A stretch of DNA of 64,000 nt from positions 76,985,097 through 77,049,096 of the forward strand of contig NC_077242.1 of assembly GCF_947179165.1 (NCBI RefSeq), written 5' to 3'. This stretch comes from Solanum dulcamara (lineage: Eukaryota; Streptophyta; Magnoliopsida; Solanales; Solanaceae). The notes below the pieces were generated by a model, which was given only the letters and a program-made list of their open reading frames with translations, made no database searches and had not been told where the DNA came from. A program made the translations under genes and the position numbers. Of the stretch, positions 26,890-40,985 are shown in pieces; position 1 is the stretch's first letter, and every line of letters starts with the position of its first letter.

Positions 26890-29800
26890 CGTCACCAACA
26901 AAATGCTCCTAAACCCTTCTAAAGCACCGTCAGGGCTACTGGAGTTATTCCCTAGGTCGTTACGGACGCTACTATGGAAGAATACAAGAAAATTCAACCC
27001 GAACCCCCGGCACCTAAAACTTCTGTGGGCTAAAACACAAGAAAAACAGACAAAATTGCCTAATTCCTATTGCATTGCCAATAAAATGCTCCTAAACCCT
27101 TCTAAAGTGCCACCGGGGCTGCTGAGGTCGTTCTCTAGGTCGTTACGAATGGTACTATGGAAGAATCCAAGAAAATTCGACCCTGACCCCCGGCACCTAA
27201 AATATCTATGGGCTAACACACACGAAAAATTGGAAAAATTGCCTAATTCTTATTGCGTCGCCAATAAAATACTCCTAAACCCCTCTAAAGCGCCGTTGGG
27301 CTACTGAAGTCGTTAGGATAATTAAACCAGAACCCCCGGCACCTAAAAAATTCGTGGGCTAACACACACGAAAAACTGGCAAAATGGCCTAATTCTTATT
27401 GCGTCGCAAATAAAATGCTCCTAAACCCCTTTAAAGCGCCGCCGGGGCTACTGAAGTCGTTCCCTAGGTCATTACAGACGCTACTATGGAAGAATCCAAA
27501 ATAATTCGACCCGGAACCCCGGCACCTAAAAAATCTGTGAACTAACACGCACGAAAAACTGGCAAAATTACCTAATTCCTATTTTGTCGCCAATAAAATG
27601 CTCCTAAACCCTTTAAAGTGTCGTCGGGGCTACTGAAGTCGTTCCCTATGGAGTTACAGATGCTACTATGGAAGAATCCAAGAAAATTCAACCTGGACCC
27701 CGGCACCTAAAAAATCAGTGGGTTAACACACATGAAAAACTGGCAAAATTGCTTAATTCCTATTTTATTGCTAATAAAATGCATCAAAACCCTCTAAAGC
27801 GCCTCTGGGGCTACTAGATTAGTTCTCCAGGTCGTTTTGGACGCTACTATGGAATAATTCAAGCAAATTCGGCCCGGCCCCCAGCACCTAAAAAATCTGT
27901 GGGCTAACACATATGAAAAACTGGCAAAATCGCCTAATTCCTATTGCGTCGCCAATAAAAGGTTCCTAAACCATTCTAAAGCACTATCGGGGCTACTGTA
28001 GTCGTTCCCTAGGTCGTTATGGACGCTACTATGGAAGAATACAGGAAAATTTAACCCGAACCCCCGGTACCTAAAAAATCTGTGGGCTAAAACACAAGAA
28101 AAACAGACAAAATTGCCTAATTCCTATTGCGTCGCCAATAAAATGCTCATAAACCATTCTAAAGCACCACCGAGGCTGCTGAGGTCGTTCTCTAGGTCGT
28201 TACGAATGGTACTATGGAAGAATCCAAGAAAATTCGACCCTGACCCCCAGCACCTAAAATATCTATGGGCTAACACACACGAAAAATTGGAAAAATTGCC
28301 TAATTCTTATTGCGTCGCCAATAAAATGCTCTTAAACCCCTCTAAAGCGCCGTTGGGGCTACTGAAGTCGTTAGGATAATTAAACCAGAAACCCGGCACC
28401 TAAAAAATTCGTGGGCTAACACACACGAAAAACTGGCAAAATGGCCTCATTCTTATTGCGTCGCAAATAAAATGCTCCTAAACCCCTTTAAAGCGCCACC
28501 GGGGCTACTGAAGTCTATCCCTAAGTCATTACAGACGCTACTATGGAAGAATCCAAAATAATTCGACCCGGAACCCCGCCACCTAAAAAATCTGTGAACT
28601 AAGACGCACGAAAAACTTGCAAAATTGCCTAATTCCTATTTTGTCGCCAATAAAAATGCTCCTAAACCCTTTAAAGTGCCGTTGGGGCTACTGAAGTCGT
28701 TCCCTAGGGAGTTACAGATGCTACTATGGTAGAATCCAAGAAAATTCAACCTGGACCCCGGCACCTAAAAAATCAGTGGGTTAACACACACGAAAAACTA
28801 GCAAAATTGCTTAATTCCTATTTTATTGTTAATAAAATGCATCAAAACCCTCTAAAGCGCCTCTGGGCTACTAGATTCGTTCTCCAGGTCGTTTTGGACG
28901 TTACTATGGAATAATTCAAGCAAATTCGGCCCGGCCCCAGCACCTAAAAAATCTGTGGGCTAACACATATGAAAAACTGGCAAAATCGCCTAATTCCTAT
29001 TGCGTCGCCAATAAAAGGTTCCTAAACCATTCTAAAGCATTGTCGGGGCTACTGTAGTCGTTACCTAGGTCGTTATGGACGCTACTATGGAAGAATACGA
29101 GAAAATTCAACCCGAACCCCCGACACCTAAAAAATCTGTGGGCTAAAACACAAGAAAAACAGTCAAAATTGCCTAATTCCTATTGCGTCGCCAATAAAAT
29201 GCTCATAAACCCTTCTAAAGCGCCATCGGGGATGCTGAGGTCGTTCTCTAGGTCGTTACAAATGGTACTATGGAAGAATCCAAGAAAATTCGACCCTGAC
29301 CCCCGGCACCTAAAATATCTATGGGCTAACACACACGAAAAATTGGAAAAATTGCCTAATTCTTATTGCGTCGCTAATAAAATGCTCCTAAACCCCTCTA
29401 AAGCGCCGTTGGGGCTACTGAAGTCGTTAGGATAATTAAACCAGAACCCCCGGCACCTAAAAAATTCGTGGGCTAACACACACGAAAAACTGGCAAAATG
29501 GCCTAATTCTTATTGCGTCGCAAATAAAATGTTCATAAACCCCTTTAAAGCGCCGCCGGGGCTACTGAAGTCGTTCTCTAGGTCATTACAGACGCTACTA
29601 TGGAAGAATCCAAAATAATTCGACCCGGAACCCCGGCACCTAAAAAATCTGTGAACTAACACACACGAAAAACTGGCAAAATTGCTTAATTCCTATTTTA
29701 TTGCTAATAAAATGCATCAAAACCCTCTAAAGCGCCTCTGGGGCTACTAGATTCGTTCTCTAGGTCGTTTTGGACGCTACTATGGAATAATTCAAGCAAA

Positions 29801-32460
29801 TTCGGCCCGGCCCCAGCACCTAAAAAATCTGTGGGCTAACACATGAAAAACTGGCAAAATCGCCTAATTTCTATTGCGTCGCCAATAAAAGGTTCCTAAA
29901 CCATTCTAAAGCGCTGTCGGGGCTACTGTAGTCGTTCCCTAGGTCGTTATGGACGCTACTATGGAAGAATACGAGAAAATTCAACCCGAACCCCCGGCAC
30001 CTAAAAAATCTGTTGGCTAAAACACAAGAAAAACAGTCAAAATTGCCTAATTCCTATTGCGTCGCCAATAAAATGCTCATAAACCCTTCTAAAGCGCCAC
30101 CGGGGCTGCTGAGGTCGTTCTCTAGGTCTTTACGAATGGTACTATGGAAGAATCCAAGAAAATTCGACCCTGACCCCCGGCACCTAAAATATCTATGGGC
30201 TAACACACACGAAAAATTGGAAAAATTGCCTAATTCTTATTGCATCGCCAATAAAATGCTCCTAAACCCCTCTAAAGCGCCATTGTGGCTACTGAAGTCG
30301 TTAGGATAATTAAACCAGAACCCCCGGCACCTAAAAAATTCGTGGGCTAACACACACGAAAAACTGGCAAAATGGCCTAATTCATATTGCGTCGCAAATA
30401 AAATGCTCCTAAACCCCTTTAAAGCGCCGCCGGGGCTACTGAAGTCGTTCCCTAGGTCATTACAGATGCTACTATGGAAGAATCCAAAATAATTCAACCC
30501 GGAACCCCGGCACCTAAAAAATCTGTGAACTAACACGCACGAAAAACTAGCAAAATTGCCTAATTCCTATTTTGTCGCCAATAAAATGCTCCTAAACCCT
30601 TTAAAGTGCCGTCGGGGCTACTGATATCGTTCCCTAGGGAGTTACAGAAGCTACTATGGTAGAATCCAAGAAAATTCAACCTGGATCCCGGCACCTAAAA
30701 AATCAGTAGGTTAACACACGAAAAAGTGACAAAATTGCTTAATTCCTTTTTTATAGCTAATAAAATGCATCAAAACCTCTAAAGCGCCTCTGGGCTACTA
30801 GATTCGTTCTCCAGGTCGTTTTGGACGCTACTATGGAATAATTCAAGTAAATTCGGCCCGGCCCCAGCACCTAAAAAATCTGTGGGCTAACACATATGAA
30901 AAACTGGCAAAATCGCCTAATTCCTATTGCGTCGCCAATAAAAGGTTCCTAAACCATTCTAAAGCGCTGTCGGGGCTACTGTAGTCGTTCTCTATGTCGT
31001 TATGGACGCTACTATGGAATAATACAAGAAATTGCAACCCGAACCCCCGGCACCTAAAAAATCTATGGACTAAAACACAAGAAAAACAAACAAAATTGCC
31101 TAATTCCTATTGCGTCGCCAATAAAATGCTCATAAACCCTTCTAAAGCGCCATCGGGGCTGCTGAGGTCGTTCTCTAGGTCGTTACGAATGGTACTATGG
31201 AAAAATCCAAGAAAATTCGACCCTGACCCCCGGCACCTAAAATATCTATGGGCTAACACACACGAAAAATTGGAAAAATTGTCTAATTCTTATTGCGTCG
31301 CTAATAAAATGCTCCTAAACCCCACTAAAGCGCCGTTGGGGCTACTGAAGTCGTTAGGATAATTAAACCAGAACCCCCGGCACCTAAAAAATTCGTGGGC
31401 TAACACACACGAAAAACTGGCAAAATGGCCTAATTTTTATTGCGTTGCAAATAAAATGTTCATAAACCCCTTTAAAGCGCCGCCGGGGCTACTGAAGTCG
31501 TTCCCTAGGTCATTACAGACGCTACTATGGAAGAATCCAAAATAATTCGACCCGGAACCCCGGCACCTAAAAAATCTGTGAACTAACACACACGAAAAAC
31601 TGGCAAAATTGCTTAATTCCTATTTTATTGCTAATAAAATGCATCAAAACCCTCTAAAGCGCCTCTGGGCTACTAGATTCGTTCTCCAGGTCGTTTTGGA
31701 CGCTACTATGGAATAATTCAAGCAAATTCGGCCCGGCCCCAGCACCTAAAAAATCTGTGGGCTAACACATATTAAAAAACTTGCAAAATCTCCTAATTCC
31801 TATTGCGTCGCCAATAAAAGGTTCCTAAACCATTCTAAAGCGCTGTCGGGGCTACTGTAGTCGTTCCCTAGGTCGTTATGGACGCTACTATGGAAGAATA
31901 CGAGAAAATTCAACCCGAACCCCCGGCACCTAAAAAATCTATGGGCTAAAACACAAGAAAAATAGTCAAAATTGCCTAATTCCTATTGCGTCGCCAATAA
32001 AATGCTCATAAACCCTTCTAAAGTGCCACCGGGGCTGCTGAGGTTGTTCTCTAGGTCGTTACGAATGGTACTATGGAAGAATCCAAGAAAATTCGACCCT
32101 GACCCCCGGCACCTAAAATATCTACGGGCTAACACACACGAAAAATTGGAAAAATTGCCTAATTCTTATTGCGTCGCCAATAAAATGCTCCTAAACCCCT
32201 CTAAAGCGCCGTTGGGCTACTGAAGTCGTTAGGATAATTAAACCAGAACCCCCGGCACCTAAAAAATTTGTGGGCTAACACACACGAAAAACTGGCAAAA
32301 TGGCCTAATTCTTATTGCGTCGCAAATAAAATGCTCCTAAACCCCTTTAAAGCGTCACCGGGGCTACTGAAGTCGTTCCCTAGGTCCTTACAGACGCTAC
32401 TATGGAAGAATCCAAAATAATTCGACCCGAAACCCCGGCACCTAAAAAATCCGTAGAATA
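26890..32460 (+). repeat. Higher-order repeat, 1056-bp (six-monomer) and 874-bp (five-monomer) forms
   Basis: The deleted-monomer marker CGTTAGGATAATTAAACC occurs at 27311, 28369, 29425, 30299, 31352 and 32227. The spacings are 1058, 1056, 874, 1053 and 875 bp. Six monomers (1098) minus the roughly 42-bp deletion gives 1056. The 874-bp forms lack one more monomer, the one carrying CCTAGGGAGTTACAG. The order of forms is therefore 6-6-5-6-5. Copies look very similar by eye. Confidence 0.9.
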
Positions 32461-33027
32461 ACACACACGAAAAACAGACAAAATTGCCTAATTCCTATTT
32501 TGTCGCCAATAAAATGCTCCTAAACCCTTTAAAGTGCCGTCGGCGCTACTGAAGTCGTTCCCTAGGGAGTTACAGATGCTACTATGGAAGAATCCAAGAA
32601 AATTCAACATAGACCCCGGCACCTACAAAATCAGTGGGTTAACACACACGAAAAACTGGCAAAATTGCTTAATTCCTATTTTATTGCTAATAAAATGCAT
32701 TAAAACCCTCTAAAGCGCCTCTGGGGCTACTAGATTCGTTCTCCAGGTCGTTATGGACGCTACTATGGAATAATTCAAGAAACATCGGCCCGGCCCCCAG
32801 CACCTAAAAAATCTGTGGGCTAACACATATGAATAACTGCCAAAATCGCCTAATTCCTATTGCGTCGCCAATAAAAGGTTCCTAAACCATTTTAAAGCGC
32901 TGTCGGGGCTACTGTAGTCGTTCCCTAGGTCGTTATGGACGCTACTATGGAAGAATACAAGAGAATTTGACCCGGACCCCTGGCACCTAAAAAATCTGTG
33001 GAATAACGCACACGAAAAACTAGAAAA

Positions 33028-36000
33028 TTGCCTAATTTCTATTTCATTGCCAATAAAATGCTTCTAAACCCCTCTAAAGCGCCTTCGGGGCGACTAGATT
33101 TGTTCCCTAGGTCGTTACGGACGTTACTATGGAAGAATCCAAAAAATTTCAACCAGAACCCCCGGCACCTAAAAATTTCATGGGCTAACATAAACGAAAA
33201 ACTGACAAAATTACCTAATTCCTATTGTGTCGCCAATAAAATACTCCTAAACCCCTTTAAAGCACTGTCGAGGCTACTGTAGTCGTTCCCTAGGTTGTTA
33301 TGGACGCTACTATGGAAGAATACAAGAAAATTCGACCCGGACCCCCAGCACCTAAAAAATCCGTAGAATAACACACACGAAAAACAAGTAAAATTGCCTA
33401 ATTTCTATTTCATTGCCAATAAAATGCTTCTAAACCCCTCTAAAGCGCCTTCGGGGCGACTAGATTCGTTCCCTAGGTCGTTACGGACGTTACTATGGAA
33501 GAATACAAAAATATTCAACCAGAACCCCCCGCACCTAAAAATCTTAATGGGCTAACATACACGAAAAACTAGCAAAATTGCTTAATTCCTATTTTATTGC
33601 TAATAAAATGCATCAAAACCCTCTAAAGCGCCTCTAGGGCTACTAGATTCGTTCTCCAGGTCGTTACGGACGCTACTATGGAATAATTCAAGCAAATCCG
33701 GCCCGGCCCCCAGCACCTAAAAAATCTGTGGGCTAACACATATGAAAAACTGGCAAAATCGCCTAATTCCTATTACGTCGCCAATAAAAGTTTCCTAAAC
33801 CATTCTAAAGCGCTGTCGGGGCTACTATAGTCGTTCCCTAGGTCGTTATGGACGATACTATGGAAGAATACAAGATAATTCGATCCGGACCCCCAGCACC
33901 TAAAAAATCTTTGTAATAACACACACGAAAAACTAGAAAATTGCCTAATTTCTATTTCATTGCCAATAAAATGCTTCTAAACCCCTCTAAAGCGCTTTCG
34001 GGGCGACTAGATTCATTCCCTAGGTCGTTACGGACGTTACTATGGAAGAATCCAAAAAATTTCAACCAGAACCCCCGGCACCTAAAAAATTCATGGGCTA
34101 ACATACACGAAAAACTGGCAAAATCTCCTAATTCATATTGCGTCGCCAATAAAATACTCCTAAACCCCTTTAAAACGTTGTCGGGGCTACTGTAGTCGTT
34201 CCCTAGGTCGTTATGGACGCTATTATGGAAGAATACAAGAAAATTCGATCCGGACCCCCGGCACCTAAAAAATCCGTAGAATAACACACACAAAAAACTA
34301 GTAAAATTGCTTAATTTTTATTTCATTGCCAATAAAATGCTTCTAAACCCCTGTAAAGCGCCTTCGGGGTTACTAGAGTCGTTCTACAGGTCGTTACGGA
34401 CACTGCTATGCAAGAATCAACGAATATTCGACACAGACCCCCGAAACCTAACAAATCTATGGGCGAATACACACGAAAAACTAGAAAAATCGCCTAATTC
34501 CTGTTGTGTCGCCAATAAAATGCTCATAATACCTTCTAAAGCGCCGCCGGGGCTATTGCAGTCGTCCCCTAGGTCGTTACGGATGCTACTATGGAAGAAT
34601 CTAAGAAAATTCGACCCGAACCCCTGACACCTAAAAAATCCATGGGCTAACATACACGAAAATCTCGAAAAATTACCTAATTCCTATTGCGTCACCAATA
34701 AAATGCTCCTAAACCGCTCTAAAGTGCCGTTGGAGCTACTGAAGTCATTCCCTAGGTAGTTACGGACATTACTATGGACGAATCCAAGAAAATTCGACCC
34801 GAACTCCCGGCACCTAAAAAATCTATAGGTTAACACACACGAAAAACTGGCAAAATCGCCTAATTCCTATTGCGTTGCCAATAAAATGCTCTAAAACCCT
34901 CTAAAGAGCCGCCGAGGCTACTAGAGTCGTTCCCTAGGTTATTACGGATGCTACTATGGATGAATCCATGAAAATTCAACCCGGACCCCCGACACCTAAA
35001 AAATATGTGGGCTAACATACACGAAAAACTGGCAAAATTGCCTAATTCTTATTGCATCGCTAATAAAATACTCCCAAACCCTTCTAAAGTGTCGTCGGGG
35101 CTACTAGAGTCCTTTCCTAGGTTGTTACGGACACTACTATAGAAGAATGCAAGAAATTTCTATTTTATTGCTAATAAAATGCATCAAAACCCTCTAAAGT
35201 GCCTCTGGGGCTACTAGATTCGTTCTCCAGGTCATTACGGACGCTACTATGGAATAATCCAAGCAAATTCAGCCCGGCCCCCAGCACCTAAAAAATCTGT
35301 GGGCTAACACATATGAAAAACTGGCAAAATCGCCTAATTCCTATTGCGTCGCCAATAAAAGATTTCTAAACCATTCTAAAGCATTGTCGGGGCTACTGCA
35401 GTCGTTCCCTAGGTCGTTATGGACGCTACTATGGAAGAATACAAGAAACTTCGACCCGGACCCCCGGCACCTAAAAAATCTATGGAATAACACACACGAA
35501 AAACTAGAAAATTGCCTAATTTCTATTTCATTGCCAATAAAATGCTTCTAAACCCCTCTAAAGCGCCTTCGGGGCGACTAGATTTGTTCCCTAGGTCGTT
35601 ACGGACGTTACTATGGAAGAATCCAAAAAATTTCAACCAGAACCCCCGGCACCTAAAAATTTCATGGACTAACATACACGAAAAACTGGCAAAATTACCT
35701 AATTCCTATTGCGTCGCCAATAAAATACTCCTAAACCCCTTTAAAGCACTGTCGAGGCTACTGTAGTCGTTCCCTAGGTCGTTATGGACGCTACTATGGA
35801 AGAATACAAGAAAATTCGACCCGGACCCCCAGCACCTAAAAAATCCGTAGAATAACACACACGAAAAACAAGTAAAATTGCCTAATTTCTATTTCATTGC
35901 CAATAAAATGCTTCTAAACCCCTCTAAAGCGCCTTTGGGGCGACTAGATTCGTTCCCTAGGTCGTTACGGACGTTACTATGGAAGAATACAAAAATATTC

Positions 36001-37995
36001 AACCAGAACCACCCGCACCTAAAAATTTCATGGGCTAACATACACGAAAAACTGGCAAAATTGCTTAATTCCTATTTTATTGCTAATAAAATGCATCAAA
36101 ACCCTCTAAAGCGCCTCTAGGGCTACTAGATTCGTTCTCCAGGTCGTTACGGACGCTACTATGGAATAATTCAAGCAAATCCGGCCCGGCCCCCAGCACC
36201 TAAAAAATCTGTGGGCTAACACATATGAAAAACTGGCAAAATCGCCTAATTCTTATTACGTCGCCAATAAAAGTTTCCTAAACCATTCTAAAGCGCTGTC
36301 GGGGCTACTATAGTCGTTCCCTAGGTCGTTATGGACGATACTATGGAAGAATACAAGATAATTCGATCCGGACCCCCAGCACCTAAAAAATCTTTGTAAT
36401 AACACACACGAAAAACTAGAAAATTGCCTAATTTCTATTTCATTGCCAATAAAATGCTTCTAAACCCCTCTAAAGCGCTTTCGGGGCGACTAGATTCATT
36501 CCCTAGGTCGTTACGGACGTTACTATGGAAGAATCCAAAAAATTTTAACCAGAACCCCCGGCACCTAAAAAATTCATGGGCTAACATACACGAAAAACTG
36601 GCAAAATCTCCTAATTCATATTGCGTCGCCAATAAAATACTCCTAAACCCCTTTAAAACGTTGTCGGGGCTACTGTAGTCGTTCCTTAGGTCGTTATGGA
36701 CGCTATTATGGAAGAATACAAGAAAATTCGATCCGGACCCCCGGCACCTAAAAAATCCGTAGAATAACACACACAAAAAACTAGTAAAATTGCTTAATTT
36801 TTATTTCATTGCCAATAAAATGCTTCTAAACCACTCTAAAGTGCCTTCGGGACTCCTAGAGTCGTTCTACAGGTCGTTACGGACACTACTATGGAATAAT
36901 CAAAAATAATTCGACCCAGACCCCCGACACCTAACAAATCTATTGGCGAATACACACGAAAAACTGGCAAAATCGCCTAATTCCTATTGTGTCGCCAATA
37001 AAATGCTCCTAATACCTTCTAAAGCACCGTCGGGGCTATTGCAGTCGTTCCCTAGGTCGTTACGGATGCTACTATGGACGAATCCAAGAAACTTCGACCC
37101 GAACCCCTGGCACCTAAAAAATCCATGGGCTAACACACACGAAAATCTCGCAAAATTGCCTAATTCCTATTGCGTCGCCAACAAAATGCTCCTAAACCGC
37201 TCTAAAGTGCCGCCGGAGCTACTGAAGTCATTCCCTAGGTAGTTACAGACATTACTATAGATGAATCCAAGAAAATTCGACCCAAACCCCCGGCACCTAA
37301 AACATTTGTGGGTTAACACACACGAAAAACTAGCAAAATTGCCTAATTCCTATTGCGTTGCCAATAAAAGGCTCCAAAACCCTCTAAAGAGCCGCCGAGG
37401 CTACTGGAGTCGTTCCCTAGGTTGTTACGGATGCTACTGTGGATGAATCCATGAAAATTCAACCCGGACCCCCGACACCTAAAAAATCTGTGGGCTAACA
37501 TACACGAAAAACTGACAAAATTGCCTAATTCTTATTGCGTCGCTAATAAAATACTCTCAAACCCTTCTAAAGTGTCGTCGGGGCTACTAGAGTCCTTTCC
37601 TAGGTTGTTACGGACACTACTATAGAAGAATGCAAGAAATTTCTATTTTATTGCTAATAAAATGCATCAAAACCCTCTAAAGCGCCTCTAGGGCTACTAG
37701 ATTCATTCTCTAGGTCATTACGGACGCTACTATGGAATAATCCAAGCAAATTCGGCCCGGCCCCCAGCACCTAAAAAATCTATGGGCTAACACATATGAA
37801 AAACTGGCAAAATCGCCTAATTCCTATTGCGTCGCCAATAAAAGATTTCTAAGCCATTCTAAAGCATTGTCGGGGCTACTGTAGTCGTTCCCTAGGTCAT
37901 TATGGACGCTACTATGGAAGAATATAAGAAAATTCGACTCGAACCCCCGACACCTAAAAAATCTGTGGAATAACACACACGAACAACTAGTAAAA
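33028..37995 (+). repeat. Higher-order repeat of 2484 bp, two tandem copies plus a partial third
   Basis: The monomer start CCTAATTTCTATTTCATTG followed by GCGACTAGATTTGTTCCC occurs at 33028 and 35512 and, in a slightly different form, at 37996; each step is 2484 bp. Internal landmarks keep the spacing: the segment at 33941 recurs at 36424 (2483). The fused monomer AAGAAATTTCTATTTTATTG at 35151 recurs at 37634 (2483). The period is not a multiple of 183 because it includes truncated or fused monomers. Confidence 0.85.
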
Positions 37996-40620
37996 TTGCC
38001 TAATTTCTATTTTATTGCCAATAAAATGCTTCTAAACCCCTCTAAAGTGCCTTCGGGGCGACTAGATTTGTTCCCTAGGTCGTTACGGAAGTTACTATGG
38101 AAGAATCCAAAAAATTTCAACCAGAACCCCCGGCACCAAAAATATCTGTGGGCGAATACATACGAAAAACTGGCAAAATCGCCTAATTCCTATTATGTCG
38201 CCAATAAAATGCTCCTAATATCTTCTAAAGCGTCGGAGCTATTGCAGTCGTTCCCTAGGTCGTTACAGATGCTACTATGGAAGAATCCAAGAAAATTTGA
38301 TCCGAACCCCGGGCACCTAAAAAGTCCATGGGCTAACACACACGAAAATCTCGCAAAATGGCCTAATTCCTATTGCGTCGCCAATAAAATGCTCATAAAC
38401 TCCTCTATAGCACCGCCGGGGCTACTAGAGTCGTTCCCCAGGTCCTTACGGATACTAATATGGAAGAATACACGAAATTTCGACTCAGACCCTCGGCACC
38501 TAAAAAATCCGTGGGCTAACACACATGAAAAACTGGCAAAATAGCCTAATTCCTATTGCGTCACAAATAAAATGATCCTAAACCTCTCTAAAGCACCACC
38601 GAGGTTACTGGAGTCGTTCTCCAGGTCATAACGGACGCTACTATGGAAGAATCCAAGAAAATTCGACCCGGACCCCCGGCACCTAAAATATCTGTAGGCT
38701 AACACACACGAAAAATTGGAAATATTGCCTAATTCTTATTGCGTCGCCAATAAAATGCTCCTAAACCCCTCTAAAGCGCCGCCGGGGCTACTGAAGTCGT
38801 TCCCTAAGTCGTTACAGACGCTACTATGGAAGAATCCAAAAGTATTCGATCCGGACCCTCAGTAGCTAAAACATCTGTGGGCTAACACACACGAAAAACT
38901 GGCAAAATTGCCTAATTCCTATTTCATCGCCAATAAAAGGCTCCTAGACCCCTCTAAAGCACCTCCAGGGCGACTAGATTCGTTCCCCAGGTCGTTACGG
39001 ACGTTACTATGGAAGAATCCAAAAATATTCAACCATAACTCCCGGCACCTAAAAAAATTGTGGGCTAACACACACGAAAAACTGGCAAAATTGCCTAATT
39101 TCTATTGCATCGCAAATAAAATGCTCCTAAACCCCTTTAAAGCGCCGCCGGGGCTACTGAAGTCGTTCCCTAGGTCGTTACAGACGCTACTATGTAAGAA
39201 TCTAAAAGAATTCGACCTGGAACCCCGGTACCTAAAAAATATGTGTACTAACACGCATGAAAAATTGGCAAAATTGCCTAATTCCTATTTCGTCGCCAAT
39301 AAAATGTTCCTAAACCATTCTAAAGCGCTGTCGGGGCTACTTAAGTCGTTCTCTAGGTCGTTATGGACGCTACTATGGAAGAATACAAGATAATTTGACC
39401 CGGACCCCTGGCACCTAAAATATTTGTGGAATAACACACACGAAAAAATAGAAAATTGCCTAATTTCTATTTCATTGCCAATAAAATGCTTCTAAACCCC
39501 TCTAAAGCGCCTTCAGGGCGACTAGATTCATTCCCTAGGTCGTTACGGACCCTACTGTGGAATAATCCAAGAAAATTCGGCCTGGCCCCCGGTACCTAAA
39601 AAATCTGTGGGCTAACACATATGAAAAACTGGCAAAATCGCCTAATTCCTATTGCGTCGCCAATAAAATATTCCTAAACCATTCTAAAGCGTTGTCGGGG
39701 CTACTGTAGTCGTTCCCTAGGTCGTTGTGGACGCTACTATGGAAGAATACAAGAGAATTTGACTCGGACCCCTGGCACCTAAAAAATCTGTGGAATAACA
39801 CACACAAAAAACCAGAAAATTGCCTAATTTCTATTTTATTGCCAATAAAATGCTTCTAAACCCCTCTAAAGCTCCTTCGGAGCGACTAGATTCATTTCCT
39901 AGGTCATTACGGACGTTACTATGGAAGAATCCAAAAAATTTCAACCAGAACCCCCGGCACCTAAAAAATTCATGGGCTAACATACACGAAAAACTGGCAA
40001 AATCTCCTAATTCATATTGCGTCGCCAATAAAATACTCCTAAACCCCTTTAAAACGTTGTCGGGGCTACTGTAGTCGTTCCCTAGGTCGTTATGGACGCT
40101 ATTATAGAAGAATACAAGAAAATTCGATCCGGACCCCCGGCACCTAAAAAATCCGTAGAATAACACACACAAAAAACTAGTAAAATTGCTTAATTTTTAT
40201 TTCATTGCCAATAAAATGCTTCTAAACCACTCTAAAGTGCCTTCGGGACTCCTAGAGTCGTTCTACAGGTCGTTACGGACACTACTATGGAATAATCAAA
40301 AATAATTCGACCCAGACCCCCGACACCTAACAAATCTATTGGCGAATACACACGAAAAACTGGCAAAATCGCCTAATTCCTATTGTGTTGCCAATAAAAT
40401 GCTCCTAATACCTTCTAAAGCACCGTCGGGGCTATTGCAGTCGTTCCCTAGGTCGTTACGGATGCTACTATGGACAAATCCAAGAAACTTCGACCCAAAC
40501 CCCTGGCACCTAAAAAATCCATGGGCTAACACACACGAAAATCTCGCAAAATTGCCTAATTCCTATTGCGTTGCCAATAAAAGGCTCCAAAACCCTCTAA
40601 AGAGCCGCCGAGGCTACTGG

Positions 40621-40985
40621 AGTCGTTCCCTAGGTTGTTACGGATGCTACTATGGATGAATCCATGAAAATTCAACCCGGACCCCCGACACCTAAAAAAT
40701 CTGTGGGCTAACATACACGAAAAACTAGCAAAATTGCCTAATTCTTATTGCGTCGCTAATAAAATACTCCCAAACCCTTGTAAAGTGTCGTCGGGGCTAC
40801 TGGAGTCGTTCCCTAGGTTGTTACGGATGCTACTATGGATGAATCCATGAAAATTCAACCCGGACCCCCGACACCTAAAAAATCTGTGGGCTAACATACA
40901 CGAAAAACTGGCAAAATTGCCTAATTCTTATTGCGTCGCTAATAAAATACTCCCAAACCCTTGTAAAGTGCCGTCGGGGCTACTG
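40621..40985 (+). repeat. Adjacent near-identical monomer pair
   Basis: Two consecutive monomers beginning about 40620 and 40803 share the rare variants GATGAATCCATGAAAATTCA, CGACACCTAAAAAATCTGTG and TACTCCCAAACCCTTGTAAA. They differ at only a few positions, while most neighbouring monomers differ at many. This looks like a very recent single-monomer duplication. Confidence 0.75.

Noticed and set aside
26890..32460. CRISPR-like regularly spaced repeats
   Set aside because: Repeats are head-to-tail 183-bp monomers with no short-repeat/unique-spacer pattern and no cas genes; the DNA is eukaryotic in character.
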